Positions 41,480-53,010 of a DNA stretch of 53,010 nt are shown here, piece by piece. The notes under the pieces are model-generated. The model was given only the letters and a program-made list of their open reading frames with translations. It had not been told where the DNA came from and did no database searches. Position numbers and translations under genes: made by a program. The DNA lies in contig CAIOZY010000033.1 in assembly GCA_903862935.1 (NCBI GenBank), positions 1 through 53,010 of the forward strand. The letters run 5' to 3'. Each line of letters starts with the position of its first letter. The first letter of the stretch is position 1. This DNA is from an uncultured Opitutaceae bacterium. GTDB lineage: Bacteria > Verrucomicrobiota > Verrucomicrobiia > Opitutales > Opitutaceae.

Positions 41480-44479
41480 ATGCTGTCGATTTTCTTCAAA
41501 CGCTTCGCGGGCAGGCACTACCGAAAGTACCTGGAGTCGTGCCGTCCTATCGTAGCCCGCATCAATGAGATCGAACTGTCCTATCAGGCGCTGACGGACG
41601 AGCAGTTGCGCGCCAAGACAGACGAGTTCCGAGCACGCTTTAAGGCGGGGGAGATCCTCGAACAGCTGCTTCCGGAGGCCTTCGCGGCGGTCAAGAACGC
41701 CGCCCGGAGGCTCGTCGGAAAGACGATCCTGGTCTGCGAGCACGAGCTGACCTGGGACATGGTGCACTTCGACGTGCAGCTGATCGGCGGAATGGCCCTT
41801 CACAGCGGCAAGATTGCGGAAATGGCCACCGGCGAGGGCAAGACCCTGGTCGCCACCCTCCCGCTCTACCTGAACTCGCTGACCGGCCGCAATGCGCAGC
41901 TGGTGACCGTCAACGACTACTTGGCCCGCCGCGACTCTGAGTGGATGGGCTTCCTGTACGGGTTTCTCGGTGTCAGCGTGGGATGCATCCAGCAGCAGAT
42001 GGCCCCGGCCCTGCGGCGCGAAATGTACGGCCGCGACATCACCTACGGAACCGCGAGCGAATTCGGGTTCGACTACCTCCGGGACAACGGCATGGCCACC
42101 CGCCGCGAGGACCAGGTCCAGCGGGACTACTGGTACTGCATCGTGGACGAGGTGGACTCGATCCTGATCGACGAGGCCCGTACGCCCCTGATCATCTCCG
42201 GACCGGCGCCGATCGAGCGCGAGCAGCCCTTCATGCGCCTGAAGCCGGGGGTCGACCAGCTGGTCGGCGAGCAGATCCGGCTGTGCAACCGCAAGGCGGC
42301 CGAGGCCCGCGACATGCTGGAGAAGCCCGGGATCGAGGCCGAGGACAAGAACCGGGCGATGCGGCTGCTCCTTCAGGTCAAGATGGGGCATCCCAAGAAC
42401 AAGCAGCTCATGCGGCTGATGGAGACCGCGGAGTGGCGCAAGCTCCTGGACAAGGTCGAGACGGAGATGAACTCCGATCTGAACAAGGACGAGCTGTACC
42501 ACCTGAAGGAGGAGCTGTTCTTCGTGATCGACGAGCGCCAGCACCAGGCCGACCTGACCGAGATCGGCCGGACCAAGCTGCGGCCCGAGAATCCCGACGC
42601 GTTCATGCTGCCGGACCTGGCGACCGAGTTCTCGGACCTGGACAAGGACGCGGCCTTCTCCCCCGAGCAGCGGGAGTCCAAGAAGCTCGCCGCGCAGCAG
42701 CGCTTCGCCGAGGTGTCCGAGGACATCCATGCGATTTCACAGTTGCTGCGCGCGTACACCCTCTACGATCGCGACGTCGAGTACGTCGTCACGCCCGCCC
42801 CGGAGAGCAAGGTTCTGATCGTCGACGAGAACACGGGCCGCGTCATGCCGGGCCGCCGCTGGTCGGACGGCCTGCACCAGGCCGTTGAGGCCAAGGAGGG
42901 GGTCGCTATCGAGCGCGAGACCCGCACCTACGCCACGATCACGATCCAGAACTATTTCCGCATGTACCAAAAACTTGCGGGAATGACCGGAACGGCCGAG
43001 ACGGAGGCAATCGAGTTCAACGAGATCTACCGGCTCGCCGTGCAGGTGATCCCGACGAACCAGCCGTGCATCCGGGTCGACCGCAACGATTCGATCTTCA
43101 AGACGCGGCGGGACAAGTACAACGCGGTCGTCAGGGAGATCGAGGGGGCGAACAAGCGCGGGCAGCCGGTCCTCGTCGGAACGACGAGCGTCGAGTCCTC
43201 CGAGGTCCTCTCCCGGATGCTCAGGCGGGCGAACATCATCCACACTGTCCTCAACGCGAAGTTCCACCAACAGGAGGCGGAGATCGTCTCCCGCGCGGGC
43301 CTGCGCGGGGCGGTGACGATCGCCACGAACATGGCCGGCCGCGGCACCGACATTAAGCTCGGCGAGGGGGTGCGCGATCTCGGGGGGCTCTTTGTCATCG
43401 GCACCGAACGGCACGAATCCCGCCGGATCGATCGCCAGCTGCGCGGGCGGTGCTCGCGTCAGGGCGACCCCGGCCTGACGAAGTTCTTCCTCTCGCTCGA
43501 GGACGACCTGATGCGCCGGTTCCTGCAGGGCAACCTCGCCTCTCGGCTCATGGAGGGCTCGATGCAAGAGGGCGAGGAGCTCGAGCACCCGTGGCTGAAC
43601 CGCTCCATCGAGTCGGCCCAGAAGAAGGTCGAGCAGCAAAACTTCTCCATCCGAAAGAGGCTTCTGCAGTACGACGATGTCCTGAACCAGCAGCGGGAGG
43701 TTATCTACGGGGTCCGCAACGGTGCGATCCTGGGCGAGCGGCCCAAGGAGATCATTTTCGACCAGGTGCAGGAGGAGGTGCTGATCCGCCTTGAGATCGC
43801 CGGCTTTGGCCAGAAGGGCGACCCCAACCCGTCGGCGGTCGAAAGCCTGGTCGGCTGGGTGAACACCCATTTCCCAATCACCCTGAAGCTGGACGAGCTC
43901 CAGGGGAACGACCCCGAGGTCCTCGCCAAGACGATCATCGAGCGGATCCGCCAGGCCTATGCGGTCAAGGAATCGGTCGAGGTGCCCGAGGCCCTCGCGG
44001 CGGTCGAGCGATACGTCGTCATCAACGCGATCGACCACCACTGGCAAGAGCATCTCACCGAGATGGAGGAGCTCCGGCGAGCCATCGGACTTCGCAGCTA
44101 CGGCCAGAAGGACCCGCTGGTTGAGTACAAGGGGGAGGCCTACCACTATTTCGAGGAGCTGATGAACAACGTCAGGCTCCAGATCTGCACGGGGCTGTTC
44201 CGGAGCGCCTCGAATCTCGAGTCGTTTGAGAACATGCTCTCGATCCTGGCCCGCAGCGTGCGCACCCAGGGACCCGAGGACGCCCCGGCCGAGGCCCCCG
44301 TCCCGGCAGCGGTCGCAGCCGGCGGCGGCGACGGCCCCGGAGGCGCCGATATGGCCGGTCCCGGTCCCGAGCTCCAGCTGCCGAAGGTCACCGTGAGGCG
44401 CACCGTGCCCAAGGTCGGGCGCAACGACCCCTGTCCCTGCGGGAGCGGCAAGAAGTACAAGCACTGCCACGGGGCCTGA
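41480..44479 (+). CDS. secA: Protein translocase ATPase SecA
   Basis: SecA drives preproteins through SecYEG; its partner SecY is encoded earlier in the window. Walker A is [11 protein letters not shown] with K121; Walker B is [36 protein letters not shown] and [11 protein letters not shown] follow. The C-terminal zinc tail has C985, C987, C996 and H997. At 999 residues it is about 100 longer than E. coli SecA. The excess is mostly an inserted segment at about residues 245-420, between TPLIISG and the YDRDVEYVV strand. Confidence 0.96.
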   Translation: MLSIFFKRFAGRHYRKYLESCRPIVARINEIELSYQALTDEQLRAKTDEFRARFKAGEILEQLLPEAFAAVKNAARRLVGKTILVCEHELTWDMVHFDVQLIGGMALHSGKIAEMATGEGKTLVATLPLYLNSLTGRNAQLVTVNDYLARRDSEWMGFLYGFLGVSVGCIQQQMAPALRREMYGRDITYGTASEFGFDYLRDNGMATRREDQVQRDYWYCIVDEVDSILIDEARTPLIISGPAPIEREQPFMRLKPGVDQLVGEQIRLCNRKAAEARDMLEKPGIEAEDKNRAMRLLLQVKMGHPKNKQLMRLMETAEWRKLLDKVETEMNSDLNKDELYHLKEELFFVIDERQHQADLTEIGRTKLRPENPDAFMLPDLATEFSDLDKDAAFSPEQRESKKLAAQQRFAEVSEDIHAISQLLRAYTLYDRDVEYVVTPAPESKVLIVDENTGRVMPGRRWSDGLHQAVEAKEGVAIERETRTYATITIQNYFRMYQKLAGMTGTAETEAIEFNEIYRLAVQVIPTNQPCIRVDRNDSIFKTRRDKYNAVVREIEGANKRGQPVLVGTTSVESSEVLSRMLRRANIIHTVLNAKFHQQEAEIVSRAGLRGAVTIATNMAGRGTDIKLGEGVRDLGGLFVIGTERHESRRIDRQLRGRCSRQGDPGLTKFFLSLEDDLMRRFLQGNLASRLMEGSMQEGEELEHPWLNRSIESAQKKVEQQNFSIRKRLLQYDDVLNQQREVIYGVRNGAILGERPKEIIFDQVQEEVLIRLEIAGFGQKGDPNPSAVESLVGWVNTHFPITLKLDELQGNDPEVLAKTIIERIRQAYAVKESVEVPEALAAVERYVVINAIDHHWQEHLTEMEELRRAIGLRSYGQKDPLVEYKGEAYHYFEELMNNVRLQICTGLFRSASNLESFENMLSILARSVRTQGPEDAPAEAPVPAAVAAGGGDGPGGADMAGPGPELQLPKVTVRRTVPKVGRNDPCPCGSGKKYKHCHGA

Positions 44480-44501
44480 GGCGCCCGCTCGACGCTCTCC
44501 C

Positions 44502-46133
44502 ATGACGTCCTCCCCGGACCCGTACGACACCCCGCCGTCCTTCTGGTCGCGCCATCCCGACGAGCTCCTGGCCGCCGGCGTCTTTGTGCTGACGGCCGCC
44601 CTGACGGTGCTGTCCTTCCCGCCGTTCGACACCCCGGAGTTTGCCTACGCCTTTGCGGCGCCGGCGATCTATTGGGCCTACCGCCGGCCGTCCCTGAGGC
44701 TGTACGCGGGCACGCTCTTCGCCGCGCAGGCGGTGGCCTGGACCGTCCTGCTGAGTTGGCTGCACCCGGTGACTTGGGTGGGGCTGTTTCTTTTGGGGCC
44801 GTTCGTGGGCGCCTGGGTCGGCGTCTGGTATCTGGCCGTGTGGTGGGCCATGCCACGGATTGTCGGTCGGCCCGTGTCGGTGCGGCTGGCCTCCCAGCTC
44901 GGGCTTGCCGGGCTGTGGGTCGTCATCGAATGGTCTCGAACCTGGCTATTGGGGGGATTTCCCTGGCTTCCGCTGGCCGCGAGCCAGTGGCAGCGCACGA
45001 GCGTCCTGCAGATCGCAGCCTACACCGGAGCCGGCGGAGTGTCCTTTGTCCTGATTGCCGTCAACATCGGCTTTGCCGCTTACGCCCACCGCCTGATGCA
45101 CGAGGGCCGCATCGGGTTTGCCAAGCGCAGCCAGGAGTTCCTGCTCGCGCTCTTCCTTCTGCTGGTCTGCCTGAGCGTCCTCGTTCAGGAGACCATCAAC
45201 CGCCGCTTCTACAGCCAGCCGCTCGGGCGGATCGCCTTCGTCCAGCCGGACATCCCGCAGGCAGTCAAGTGGGACCCGGCCAAGGGCCCCGGCATCGTTG
45301 CGGTCCTGCAGAAGCTGACCCTGAGGGCCTCCGTTTCCCGCCCCGACCTTATCCTGTGGCCGGAGGCGGTCACCCCATGGGCGGTCAAAGGCGACCCCGG
45401 GACACGTTCTTTCGTCGAGGAGCTCTCCGCCCGAGCCCAGGCTCCGCTTCTTCTCGGCTCGATCGCGATTGAGGGGGAAGCGGCCCGGCAGAACTGGTTT
45501 AACGCTGCGTTTGTTGCCACGCCCGACCTCGGGGTCCAGACCGCCTACTATGCCAAGCGCCACCTGGTGCCCTTTGGCGAGTACGTGCCGCTCAGGCCGG
45601 TCCTGGGGTGGTTGTCGAAGTTCGTGCCGATCGGGGACGACTTCACGCCCGGGACCGACTCGACCCCGCTCATCGTGAGTATGGGGGGCGGGCCGAGGGA
45701 CTTCGGCATCCTCATCTGCTATGAGGACATCTTCCCGCAGCTGGCCCGGCAGAATGTCCTCGCCGGGGCGGACGCCCTGGCGGTCCTGACGAACAACGCC
45801 TGGTACGGCCAAGGTGCGGCCGCCTACCAGCATGCGGCCCACTCGGTTCTGCGGGCGGTCGAGACCCGCCGGCCGGTCCTGCGCTGCGGCAACGCAGGTT
45901 GGAGCGGCTGGATCGACGAGTTCGGGGCCATCCGATGCGTCCTGTCCAACGACCAGGGAAGCGTCTACTTTAGGGGCTGCCAGACGGCGGACGTGACGCG
46001 CGATTCGCGCTGGGTCGGCAAGAACAGCTTCTATGTCGAGCATGGCGACTGGTTCGCGGTCGTCTGCGCCCTCCTGGCGGTCTTTGGCTGGGCCGCGATA
46101 GCGAGCGGCAAGGTCCGCCTCGCCGAGGCCTGA
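44502..46133 (+). CDS. lnt: Apolipoprotein N-acyltransferase
   Basis: Lnt adds the third acyl chain to lipoproteins in the inner membrane. The 543 residues have about six to seven N-terminal transmembrane helices and a nitrilase-like periplasmic domain with the catalytic Glu in LWPEAVTPW, Lys in AKRHLVPFGEYVP and Cys in ILICYEDIFPQLAR. A final transmembrane helix lies near the C-terminus. It follows secA by 22 bases. Confidence 0.93.
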   Translation: MTSSPDPYDTPPSFWSRHPDELLAAGVFVLTAALTVLSFPPFDTPEFAYAFAAPAIYWAYRRPSLRLYAGTLFAAQAVAWTVLLSWLHPVTWVGLFLLGPFVGAWVGVWYLAVWWAMPRIVGRPVSVRLASQLGLAGLWVVIEWSRTWLLGGFPWLPLAASQWQRTSVLQIAAYTGAGGVSFVLIAVNIGFAAYAHRLMHEGRIGFAKRSQEFLLALFLLLVCLSVLVQETINRRFYSQPLGRIAFVQPDIPQAVKWDPAKGPGIVAVLQKLTLRASVSRPDLILWPEAVTPWAVKGDPGTRSFVEELSARAQAPLLLGSIAIEGEAARQNWFNAAFVATPDLGVQTAYYAKRHLVPFGEYVPLRPVLGWLSKFVPIGDDFTPGTDSTPLIVSMGGGPRDFGILICYEDIFPQLARQNVLAGADALAVLTNNAWYGQGAAAYQHAAHSVLRAVETRRPVLRCGNAGWSGWIDEFGAIRCVLSNDQGSVYFRGCQTADVTRDSRWVGKNSFYVEHGDWFAVVCALLAVFGWAAIASGKVRLAEA

Positions 46134-46145
46134 GCGCCGTCCGGG

Positions 46146-46160
46146 GCGGGCTCGGCCCGC
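46146..46160. terminator. Possible bidirectional hairpin between convergent genes
   Basis: GCGGGC (46146-46151) and GCCCGC (46155-46160) flank a three-base loop in the 32-base space between the lnt stop and the stop of the reverse-strand gene. No T-run follows on either strand, so termination activity is uncertain. Confidence 0.35.
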
Positions 46161-46165
46161 ACCGC

Positions 46166-47950
46166 TCAGCGCCGTTCTGCTTCCGGACCCGGGAGGCCGG
46201 CAATAAGGCGTTCCACCGTTTTGAGCTCGTTTGCAGACCCAGCGATCATCGAAGGGAATAGGACCGCCGCCGCTGCAACGACCTGCGCGTCGGCCGTCTT
46301 CCGGCCGTACTGCAGAGCGTACCTGAGGACCCCGGGGGGCACCCGAGGCGCGCGGGATAATTGACCGAGTGCGCTCAAGATGCGGGGGCGATCGCCGGCC
46401 GCGGAAAGGACCGCGATCCAGGCCGTCGCGGAGGCCCCGAGGACGGGCTGCGTTAGGTCCGCGCCCGCGTAGAAGACCGGATTTGGCGCTATCGCGACCG
46501 AAGCCAGCTGTGAGTCGACGAAGAACGCCCGGTAGGAATCGGCGTAAGCAAGGCGCCAGCCGTGGTCGCGGAGAAGGGAGGCGACCAAGGCAGGGCTCTC
46601 AACGACCTTAACGAGTACGGCGTCGAAGGGCTGGCGGGCGCGCAGCGCCCGAAGCTTCTCCGGGTCCCGCAGCGCCCCGAAGTAGGTGGCAACCGGACCT
46701 GCATCGACAAAGCGCGTGTCGGCGTAGAGGCGGAGGCCTGGCGTGTGAAACTCGAGGTACCCTCCATCCCCCGGGTTGTTGAAGATGGACCCATGGAAGC
46801 CCGAGGCCGCGAGATACCGCGAGAAGTCGACCGGGCATCCGAAGGGGGAGGGCCCCAGGCCGAAGCCCGGCATCCCGCCGAGCGAGCGGTAGAATCCGTT
46901 GGAGGCGACCCAGATGGCAAGGCCGGCCGCCAGGGCGGCCGGTGCCCCATACCAGACCCCGCTCCCGGCGCGCCCGCGGCCGGCCAGGGCGGAGCCCACA
47001 AGCGGTCCGGAGAGGAGGACCAGAAGGGGGATGTTCCGGTAGGACACCGCGCTTCCGACGAGGCCGGCGGCGGCAAGAAGGATCGCGAACGCCCGCTCGC
47101 GCGGACGGGTGGCCGCAGCATGAAACGCGGCCGTGAGCAGCCCGGCCCAGCAGGCCTCAAACAGGGTGATCGTCCACAGGTGCCCCGGGACCCGGGTCGG
47201 CGGGAGCAACTCCTGGACCGAATAGTGCATGTGCCGCAGAAAGTTCGCCTGGACCAGAAACTCCCGCCAGCTGCCCGCCCCGAAGGGTGTCGCGAACGTG
47301 GCCGCAAGCGCCGTGCCCAGCAGCAACCACCATCCGCGCCACCGGCCCCCCCGTTCAGGCGCCCCCCGCGGGCGGACGAGAAAGCTCGCCAGGCGTAGGG
47401 CGATCAGGGCCGGGCCCAGCGCGAAGTAACCGTGGCAGTTTGCCCAGGCGGCCTGCATCAGGCCGAAGCCGAGCAGGGCCGACGGGGACGGGGAGTCGGC
47501 GAAATCCCGGCCTGCCAGCCAGCAGGCAAAGACTGCGGCGAACGCAAAGGAGAAGACCTCGGGCCGCTCCTCGAACCGGGTCTGGCACAACAGCAGCGCC
47601 GCGAGGGCGATCCCGGCTCCGAGGGCGCCCGCCCGCCCCGCGCCCGAGGTCCGCACCCAGCAGCCGAGCGCGACCGCCCACGCAGCCCCAAACAGGACGT
47701 CGACGGCGGGGATCCCGCCTGCTGCGTAGCAGCCCCTCACCGCCAGCTGGAACAGCCAGTACAGGTTTACGAAGCCGGGCTGCTGCAATATGAGTCCGTC
47801 GGAAGGCTGGGCGGCATGGGTCTCGACGATCCGCTGGCCCAGGTACAGGTGGTACCAGATGTCGGGACTGGACCACTGGTGGCACAGGAGCAGCACGGCC
47901 AGCGCGGTGATCGCAGCCCAAGCGAGCACCTTGAGGGGGTGCCGGTCCAT
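46166..47950 (-). CDS. Multi-pass membrane protein, GT-C glycosyltransferase-like
   Basis: The 594 residues have about ten hydrophobic segments. An early SPDIWYHLYLGQRIV motif resembles the D-x-WWHL loop of GT-C-fold glycosyltransferase-like proteins, and later GSIFNNPGDGGYLEF and LRLYADTRFVD match the soluble part of the same group. The donor and acceptor are unknown; a catalytic role is inferred from the fold resemblance only. I chose the ATG at 47950 over a GTG at 47983. It is convergent with lnt and divergent from the TonB-like gene. Confidence 0.65.
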   Translation of the reverse strand: MDRHPLKVLAWAAITALAVLLLCHQWSSPDIWYHLYLGQRIVETHAAQPSDGLILQQPGFVNLYWLFQLAVRGCYAAGGIPAVDVLFGAAWAVALGCWVRTSGAGRAGALGAGIALAALLLCQTRFEERPEVFSFAFAAVFACWLAGRDFADSPSPSALLGFGLMQAAWANCHGYFALGPALIALRLASFLVRPRGAPERGGRWRGWWLLLGTALAATFATPFGAGSWREFLVQANFLRHMHYSVQELLPPTRVPGHLWTITLFEACWAGLLTAAFHAAATRPRERAFAILLAAAGLVGSAVSYRNIPLLVLLSGPLVGSALAGRGRAGSGVWYGAPAALAAGLAIWVASNGFYRSLGGMPGFGLGPSPFGCPVDFSRYLAASGFHGSIFNNPGDGGYLEFHTPGLRLYADTRFVDAGPVATYFGALRDPEKLRALRARQPFDAVLVKVVESPALVASLLRDHGWRLAYADSYRAFFVDSQLASVAIAPNPVFYAGADLTQPVLGASATAWIAVLSAAGDRPRILSALGQLSRAPRVPPGVLRYALQYGRKTADAQVVAAAAVLFPSMIAGSANELKTVERLIAGLPGPEAERR

Positions 47951-48059
47951 GGGCCGGATTATTCCCGACTCCCCCGGGCGCACAAGAGCAACGTGGTGCG
48001 GGGCCGATTAGAAGGGACTTTGGGCCCCGACGGTGCTAGGAACGGCCCTTCGAACTACC

Positions 48060-48824
48060 ATGAAGGCTTGCGCGCTTATTCGCCTTCTCGCCCCGGTCTT
48101 GGGGCTCGTCTGCCCGCCGGCTCCCGCTGAGCCACCCGCCCAGGCTGCGGAAAATTCCGACTGCAAGGTGATCCAAACCGCCGCGGCCGTATTTCCCGAA
48201 CGGCTCCAGAACGCTGGGGTCACTCACGGGGAGGCCCGGGTGATGCTGCAGGTCGACACGGCCGGCCGCCTGACCGACACCCTTGTCATCGCTTACACCC
48301 ACGAGGCCTTTGCCCGCGAGGCTGAGAGGGTCCTGCGGCTGTGGAGGTTCGAGCCGGGGCGGGTCGGCGGGGAGCCTGTGGGCAGCGTCTTCGAGATGGC
48401 GTTCTATTTCCGGATCGACGGCATGTCGGTCCGAGTCAGGCACGGGGGCGGCCAGGCCGAGCAGGATCTGCCGGCCGGGCAGTATGCCTTCCAAGCCAGC
48501 CTGCTTGGGCAACTCGACCGGGCCCCGATGCCGATCAGTGCGAGCGCCCCCAGGTATCCCGGGGCTTGGGCCCATCGGGGCGTCCGGGGCCGTGTCACGG
48601 TGGAGTTCTACATCGACCAGGAGGGCAGGGTGCGGATGCCCGCTGTGGTCGCCGGCGGCAGCCGGCTCCTCGGGGGGGACGCGGTCGCCACCGTCGAGAA
48701 GTGGCGTTTTTCACCCCCGACCCGGGCCGGCGTTCCGACGCTGGTGCTCGCGCAGCAGGAATTCGTGTTTGGCTCCGAACGGGCCCTTCCCCCGGTCAGA
48801 CCCCAGGCTCCCGGCAGGCCCTGA
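48060..48824 (+). CDS. Secreted protein with two TonB C-terminal-like domains
   Basis: The start at 48060 gives a signal peptide (MKACALIRLLAPVLGLVCPPAPAE). Two repeats of the TonB C-terminal pattern follow: about residues 45-118 (VMLQVDTAGRLTDTLVIAYT...RLWRFEPG) and 165-240 (VTVEFYIDQEGRVRMPAVVAGG...EKWRFSPP). A typical TonB has one such domain, a membrane anchor and a long Pro-rich linker; here the anchor and linker are missing. It could be a periplasmic TonB-like or peptidoglycan-binding protein. Confidence 0.7.
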   Translation: MKACALIRLLAPVLGLVCPPAPAEPPAQAAENSDCKVIQTAAAVFPERLQNAGVTHGEARVMLQVDTAGRLTDTLVIAYTHEAFAREAERVLRLWRFEPGRVGGEPVGSVFEMAFYFRIDGMSVRVRHGGGQAEQDLPAGQYAFQASLLGQLDRAPMPISASAPRYPGAWAHRGVRGRVTVEFYIDQEGRVRMPAVVAGGSRLLGGDAVATVEKWRFSPPTRAGVPTLVLAQQEFVFGSERALPPVRPQAPGRP

Positions 48825-48853
48825 AGGGGCCGGGACCGTTCCGGTCAGGCCTC

Positions 48854-51534
<2,681 letters not shown>

Positions 51535-51538
<4 letters not shown>

Positions 51539-52623
51539 GCGAGAACCAGCGCCTCCAGGCCGCTCAGGCGCATGACGGGCGGAATGCTCGGGACAGGCCG
51601 CGGAAGAAACCCGCGCACGGCCGCCGCGATCGCGGCGATATGCTCGGGCGTCGAGCCGCAGCAGCCTCCGACCATGTTGACCCAGCCGCTTTCCGCAAAG
51701 TGCCGAAGGACGGCGGCCATGTCGGCCGGGGTCTCGTCATATCCACCGAAGGCGTTGGGAAGGCCCGCGTTAGGATAGCAGGTCGTGTAGGTGCCGGCGA
51801 TCCCTGACAGCTCCTCGACGTAGGGGCGCATCGCCCGGCCACCGAGGGCGCAGTTGATCCCCACGCTGAAGGGCCGCGCGTGGGCGATACTCGCGTAGAA
51901 GGCCTCGACGGTCTGGCCCGACAGGGTGCGCCCTGAGGCGTCCGTTATCGTGACCGAGATCATGATCGGGAGCTGGATGCCGAGTTCCTCGAAGACCCCC
52001 GAGATCGCGAACAGGGCGGCCTTTGCGTTCAAGGTGTCGAAGATTGTCTCGATCAGCAGAGCGTCCACGCCCGCAGCGATCAGGGTCCTGGCCTGTTCGG
52101 CGTAGGCCGTGACAACTTGATCCCAGGTAACCGCCCGGTATTCGGGCCGGTTAACGTCCGGGGATAATGAAAGCGTCCGGTTGAGCGGGCCGATCGCCCC
52201 GGCAACAAAGCAGCGGCGCCCTGGCGAGACGGACTCCGCCTTCCGCGCCGCCCGCAGGGCGAGCGCCGCCGCCGCCGCGTTGATCTCGGAGGCGAGCGCT
52301 TCGGTGCCGTAGTCGGCCTGCGAGATCGACGTAGAGTTGAAGGTGTTCGTCTCCACCATGTCCGCCCCTGCGGAGAAATAAGCGCTGTGGATCCCCTCGA
52401 TCACGTCGGGCCGTGTGAGGCCGAGCAGGTCGTTGTTTCCCTTCAGGTCGCGGGGGTGCCCGCGGAAGCGATCGCCCCGAAAATCAGCCTCCGTGAGCCC
52501 GAAAGTCTGAATCATAGAGCCCATGGCTCCGTCCAGAATGGCGATCCGGGCGCCGAACAGGGCGCGCAGCGGGCCGAAGGAGGGGGCTTCCGGCGGTTTG
52601 GGATTCACGGGTGCGGCTTGCAT
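51535..52623 (-). CDS. metH: Cobalamin-dependent methionine synthase, homocysteine module
   Basis: The 362 residues form the zinc-dependent homocysteine-binding barrel of Met[14 protein letters not shown] at the start, GINCALGG with one zinc Cys, and [12 protein letters not shown] with the other two. It ends SGLEALVLA at the point where full-length MetH passes into the pterin domain. The ATG at 52623 is preferred to a GTG at 52656. It could also serve with other methyl donors, but its coupling to the folate/B12 subunit favours a split methionine synthase. Confidence 0.93.
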
Positions 52624-52677
52624 GATGGGAGGGCTTGCGAACCCCTGTTGCAACACGATCGACTGGTCTTGGCAAGC

Positions 52678-52711
52678 AACATATCTATAAATCGTGATTT
52701 GATGATATGTT
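52678..52711. promoter_or_regulatory. 34-bp near-palindromic operator candidate
   Basis: AACATATC (52678-52685) and GATATGTT (52704-52711) are perfect inverted repeats, and AAATC (52689-52693) with GATTT (52696-52700) share the same centre at 52694/52695. Of 34 bases, 26 are palindromic. The element is very AT-rich in a GC-rich genome and lies 55 bases before the metH start. A dimeric repressor, for example an ArsR-type regulator of the methionine cycle, is a plausible binder, but this is inference. Confidence 0.6.
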
Positions 52712-52730
52712 TAATTTCTTTGGCGCCCGG

Positions 52731-52917
52731 CTCCGCGAGACCGAACTGGCCGCGCACGGGGTTCGTTCCAATTTCGGGAATCAGGGAAGGGGGTGAGAAT
52801 CGGCCACAGTTGTGCTGCTGTAACGCATCACCGCTCCCTACCGGGTAACCAACCTAAGAGATGGCCTACTTTCAGACCTCCGGACATAGGCGGGGTCGTT
52901 TTTCGTGATTCTCGGAG
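52731..52917 (+). ncRNA. Cobalamin riboswitch
   Basis: The + strand shows the conserved cobalamin-riboswitch core in order: AGGGAA (52783-52788), GGTGAGAATC (52792-52801), and a CTGCTGTAAC segment (52815-52824), with the right spacing. A weaker B12-box-like TTTCAGACCTCC follows near 52870-52881. CTCCGCGAGA (52731-52740) and TCTCGGAG (52910-52917) could form the closing P1 stem with a bulge. The ends are approximate. It points away from metH and towards the window edge, so it should control the next + strand gene. Confidence 0.8.
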
Positions 52918-52949
52918 GGCGGAGCCCATTTGAGCGAGGGACAAGGGGT

Positions 52950-52974
52950 GCGGACCAAACCTGTCCGCTTTTTT
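52950..52974 (+). terminator. Terminator after the cobalamin riboswitch
   Basis: GCGGAC (52950-52955) and GTCCGC (52963-52968) form a perfect 6-bp stem with a seven-base loop, followed by six T residues (52969-52974). It lies between the riboswitch core and the next ATG, which fits B12-dependent premature termination. Confidence 0.8.
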
Positions 52975-53000
52975 GATCGGACGACGGTATACGGGGATCC

Positions 53001-53010
53001 ATGCCGGACC
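53001..53010 (+). CDS. Possible start of a riboswitch-controlled gene (partial)
   Basis: ATG at 53001 opens a frame (ATG CCG GAC) 26 bases after the terminator and runs off the window. With only ten bases it cannot be identified. Genes behind cobalamin riboswitches are often B12 uptake, cobalamin synthesis or B12-independent isozymes. Confidence 0.3.

Larger units (their letters stand above)
52624..53010 (+). other. Divergent control region beside metH
   Basis: No gene is visible in this stretch before the last ten bases. It holds a 34-bp palindrome (52678-52711), a cobalamin riboswitch on the + strand and an intrinsic terminator (52950-52974), listed separately. Together they look like the control region of the reverse-strand metH pair and of a + strand gene that begins at or just past the window edge. 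Confidence 0.7.

Noticed and set aside
42737-44632. 631-residue open frame on the minus strand opposite secA
   Set aside because: secA is certain on the plus strand; long antisense frames are common in GC-rich genes, and the translation has low-complexity Leu/Asp/Arg/Val composition without family motifs.
52624-53010. Riboswitch acting on metH itself
   Set aside because: The conserved core and the T-run terminator are both on the plus strand, opposite to metH.

Overview
This window is a GC-rich bacterial chromosome segment. Its protein sequences and gene order look like Verrucomicrobiota, most likely the Opitutales/Opitutaceae side. That placement rests on recognising ribosomal, RNA polymerase and SecA sequence styles, not on a computed tree. 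The window opens with the last codons of rpoB, then rpoC and its terminator, and an ornithine-cyclodeaminase-family gene. A promoter then leads into a very long translation operon (5992-24636): rpsL-rpsG-fusA-rpsJ-rplCDWB-rpsS-rplV-rpsC-rplP-rpmC-rpsQ-rplNXE-rpsN-rpsH-rplFR-rpsE-rplO-secY-(adk-like)-map-rpsMKD-rpoA-rplQ, ending at a strong intrinsic terminator. rpmD, infA and rpmJ are not at their usual places. The adk position is filled by a short protein with adenylate-kinase resemblance but no P-loop.

Downstream is a housekeeping region. It holds a small membrane zinc-ribbon gene, guaA, a LolA-like periplasmic protein, a hisD-hisC-hisB-hisH operon, citrate synthase, an NAD-dependent epimerase, pdxJ-acpS-(membrane protein)-nnrD/E, a HIT protein divergent from a Cys/Met PLP enzyme, and a reverse-strand pair of trpG/pabA with an unknown gene. 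Then come tgt, UDP-glucuronate decarboxylase, secA, lnt, a GT-C-like membrane protein (reverse) and a TonB-domain protein. The window closes with a reverse-strand methionine synthase split into two translationally coupled genes. Upstream of these, a 34-bp palindrome and a forward-strand cobalamin riboswitch with an intrinsic terminator lead into a gene that starts at or beyond the window edge.

The most noteworthy points are: (1) an abrupt codon-usage switch inside rpoC near the catalytic NADFDGDQM motif, suggesting recombination or an assembly chimera; (2) the degenerate adenylate-kinase-like protein coupled to map; (3) loss of structural zinc ligands in RpoC zinc site 2 and in Tgt, together with zinc-free S4 and S14; (4) a structured RNA between rpsJ and rplC; (5) the split MetH and the palindrome/riboswitch control region beside it; (6) disordered Ala/Pro/Lys/Glu-rich tails on S5, S11, S17 and L17; (7) promoters with a TTGCC-type -35 and near-leaderless starts. 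I saw no CRISPR array, insertion sequence, prophage, rRNA or tRNA gene.
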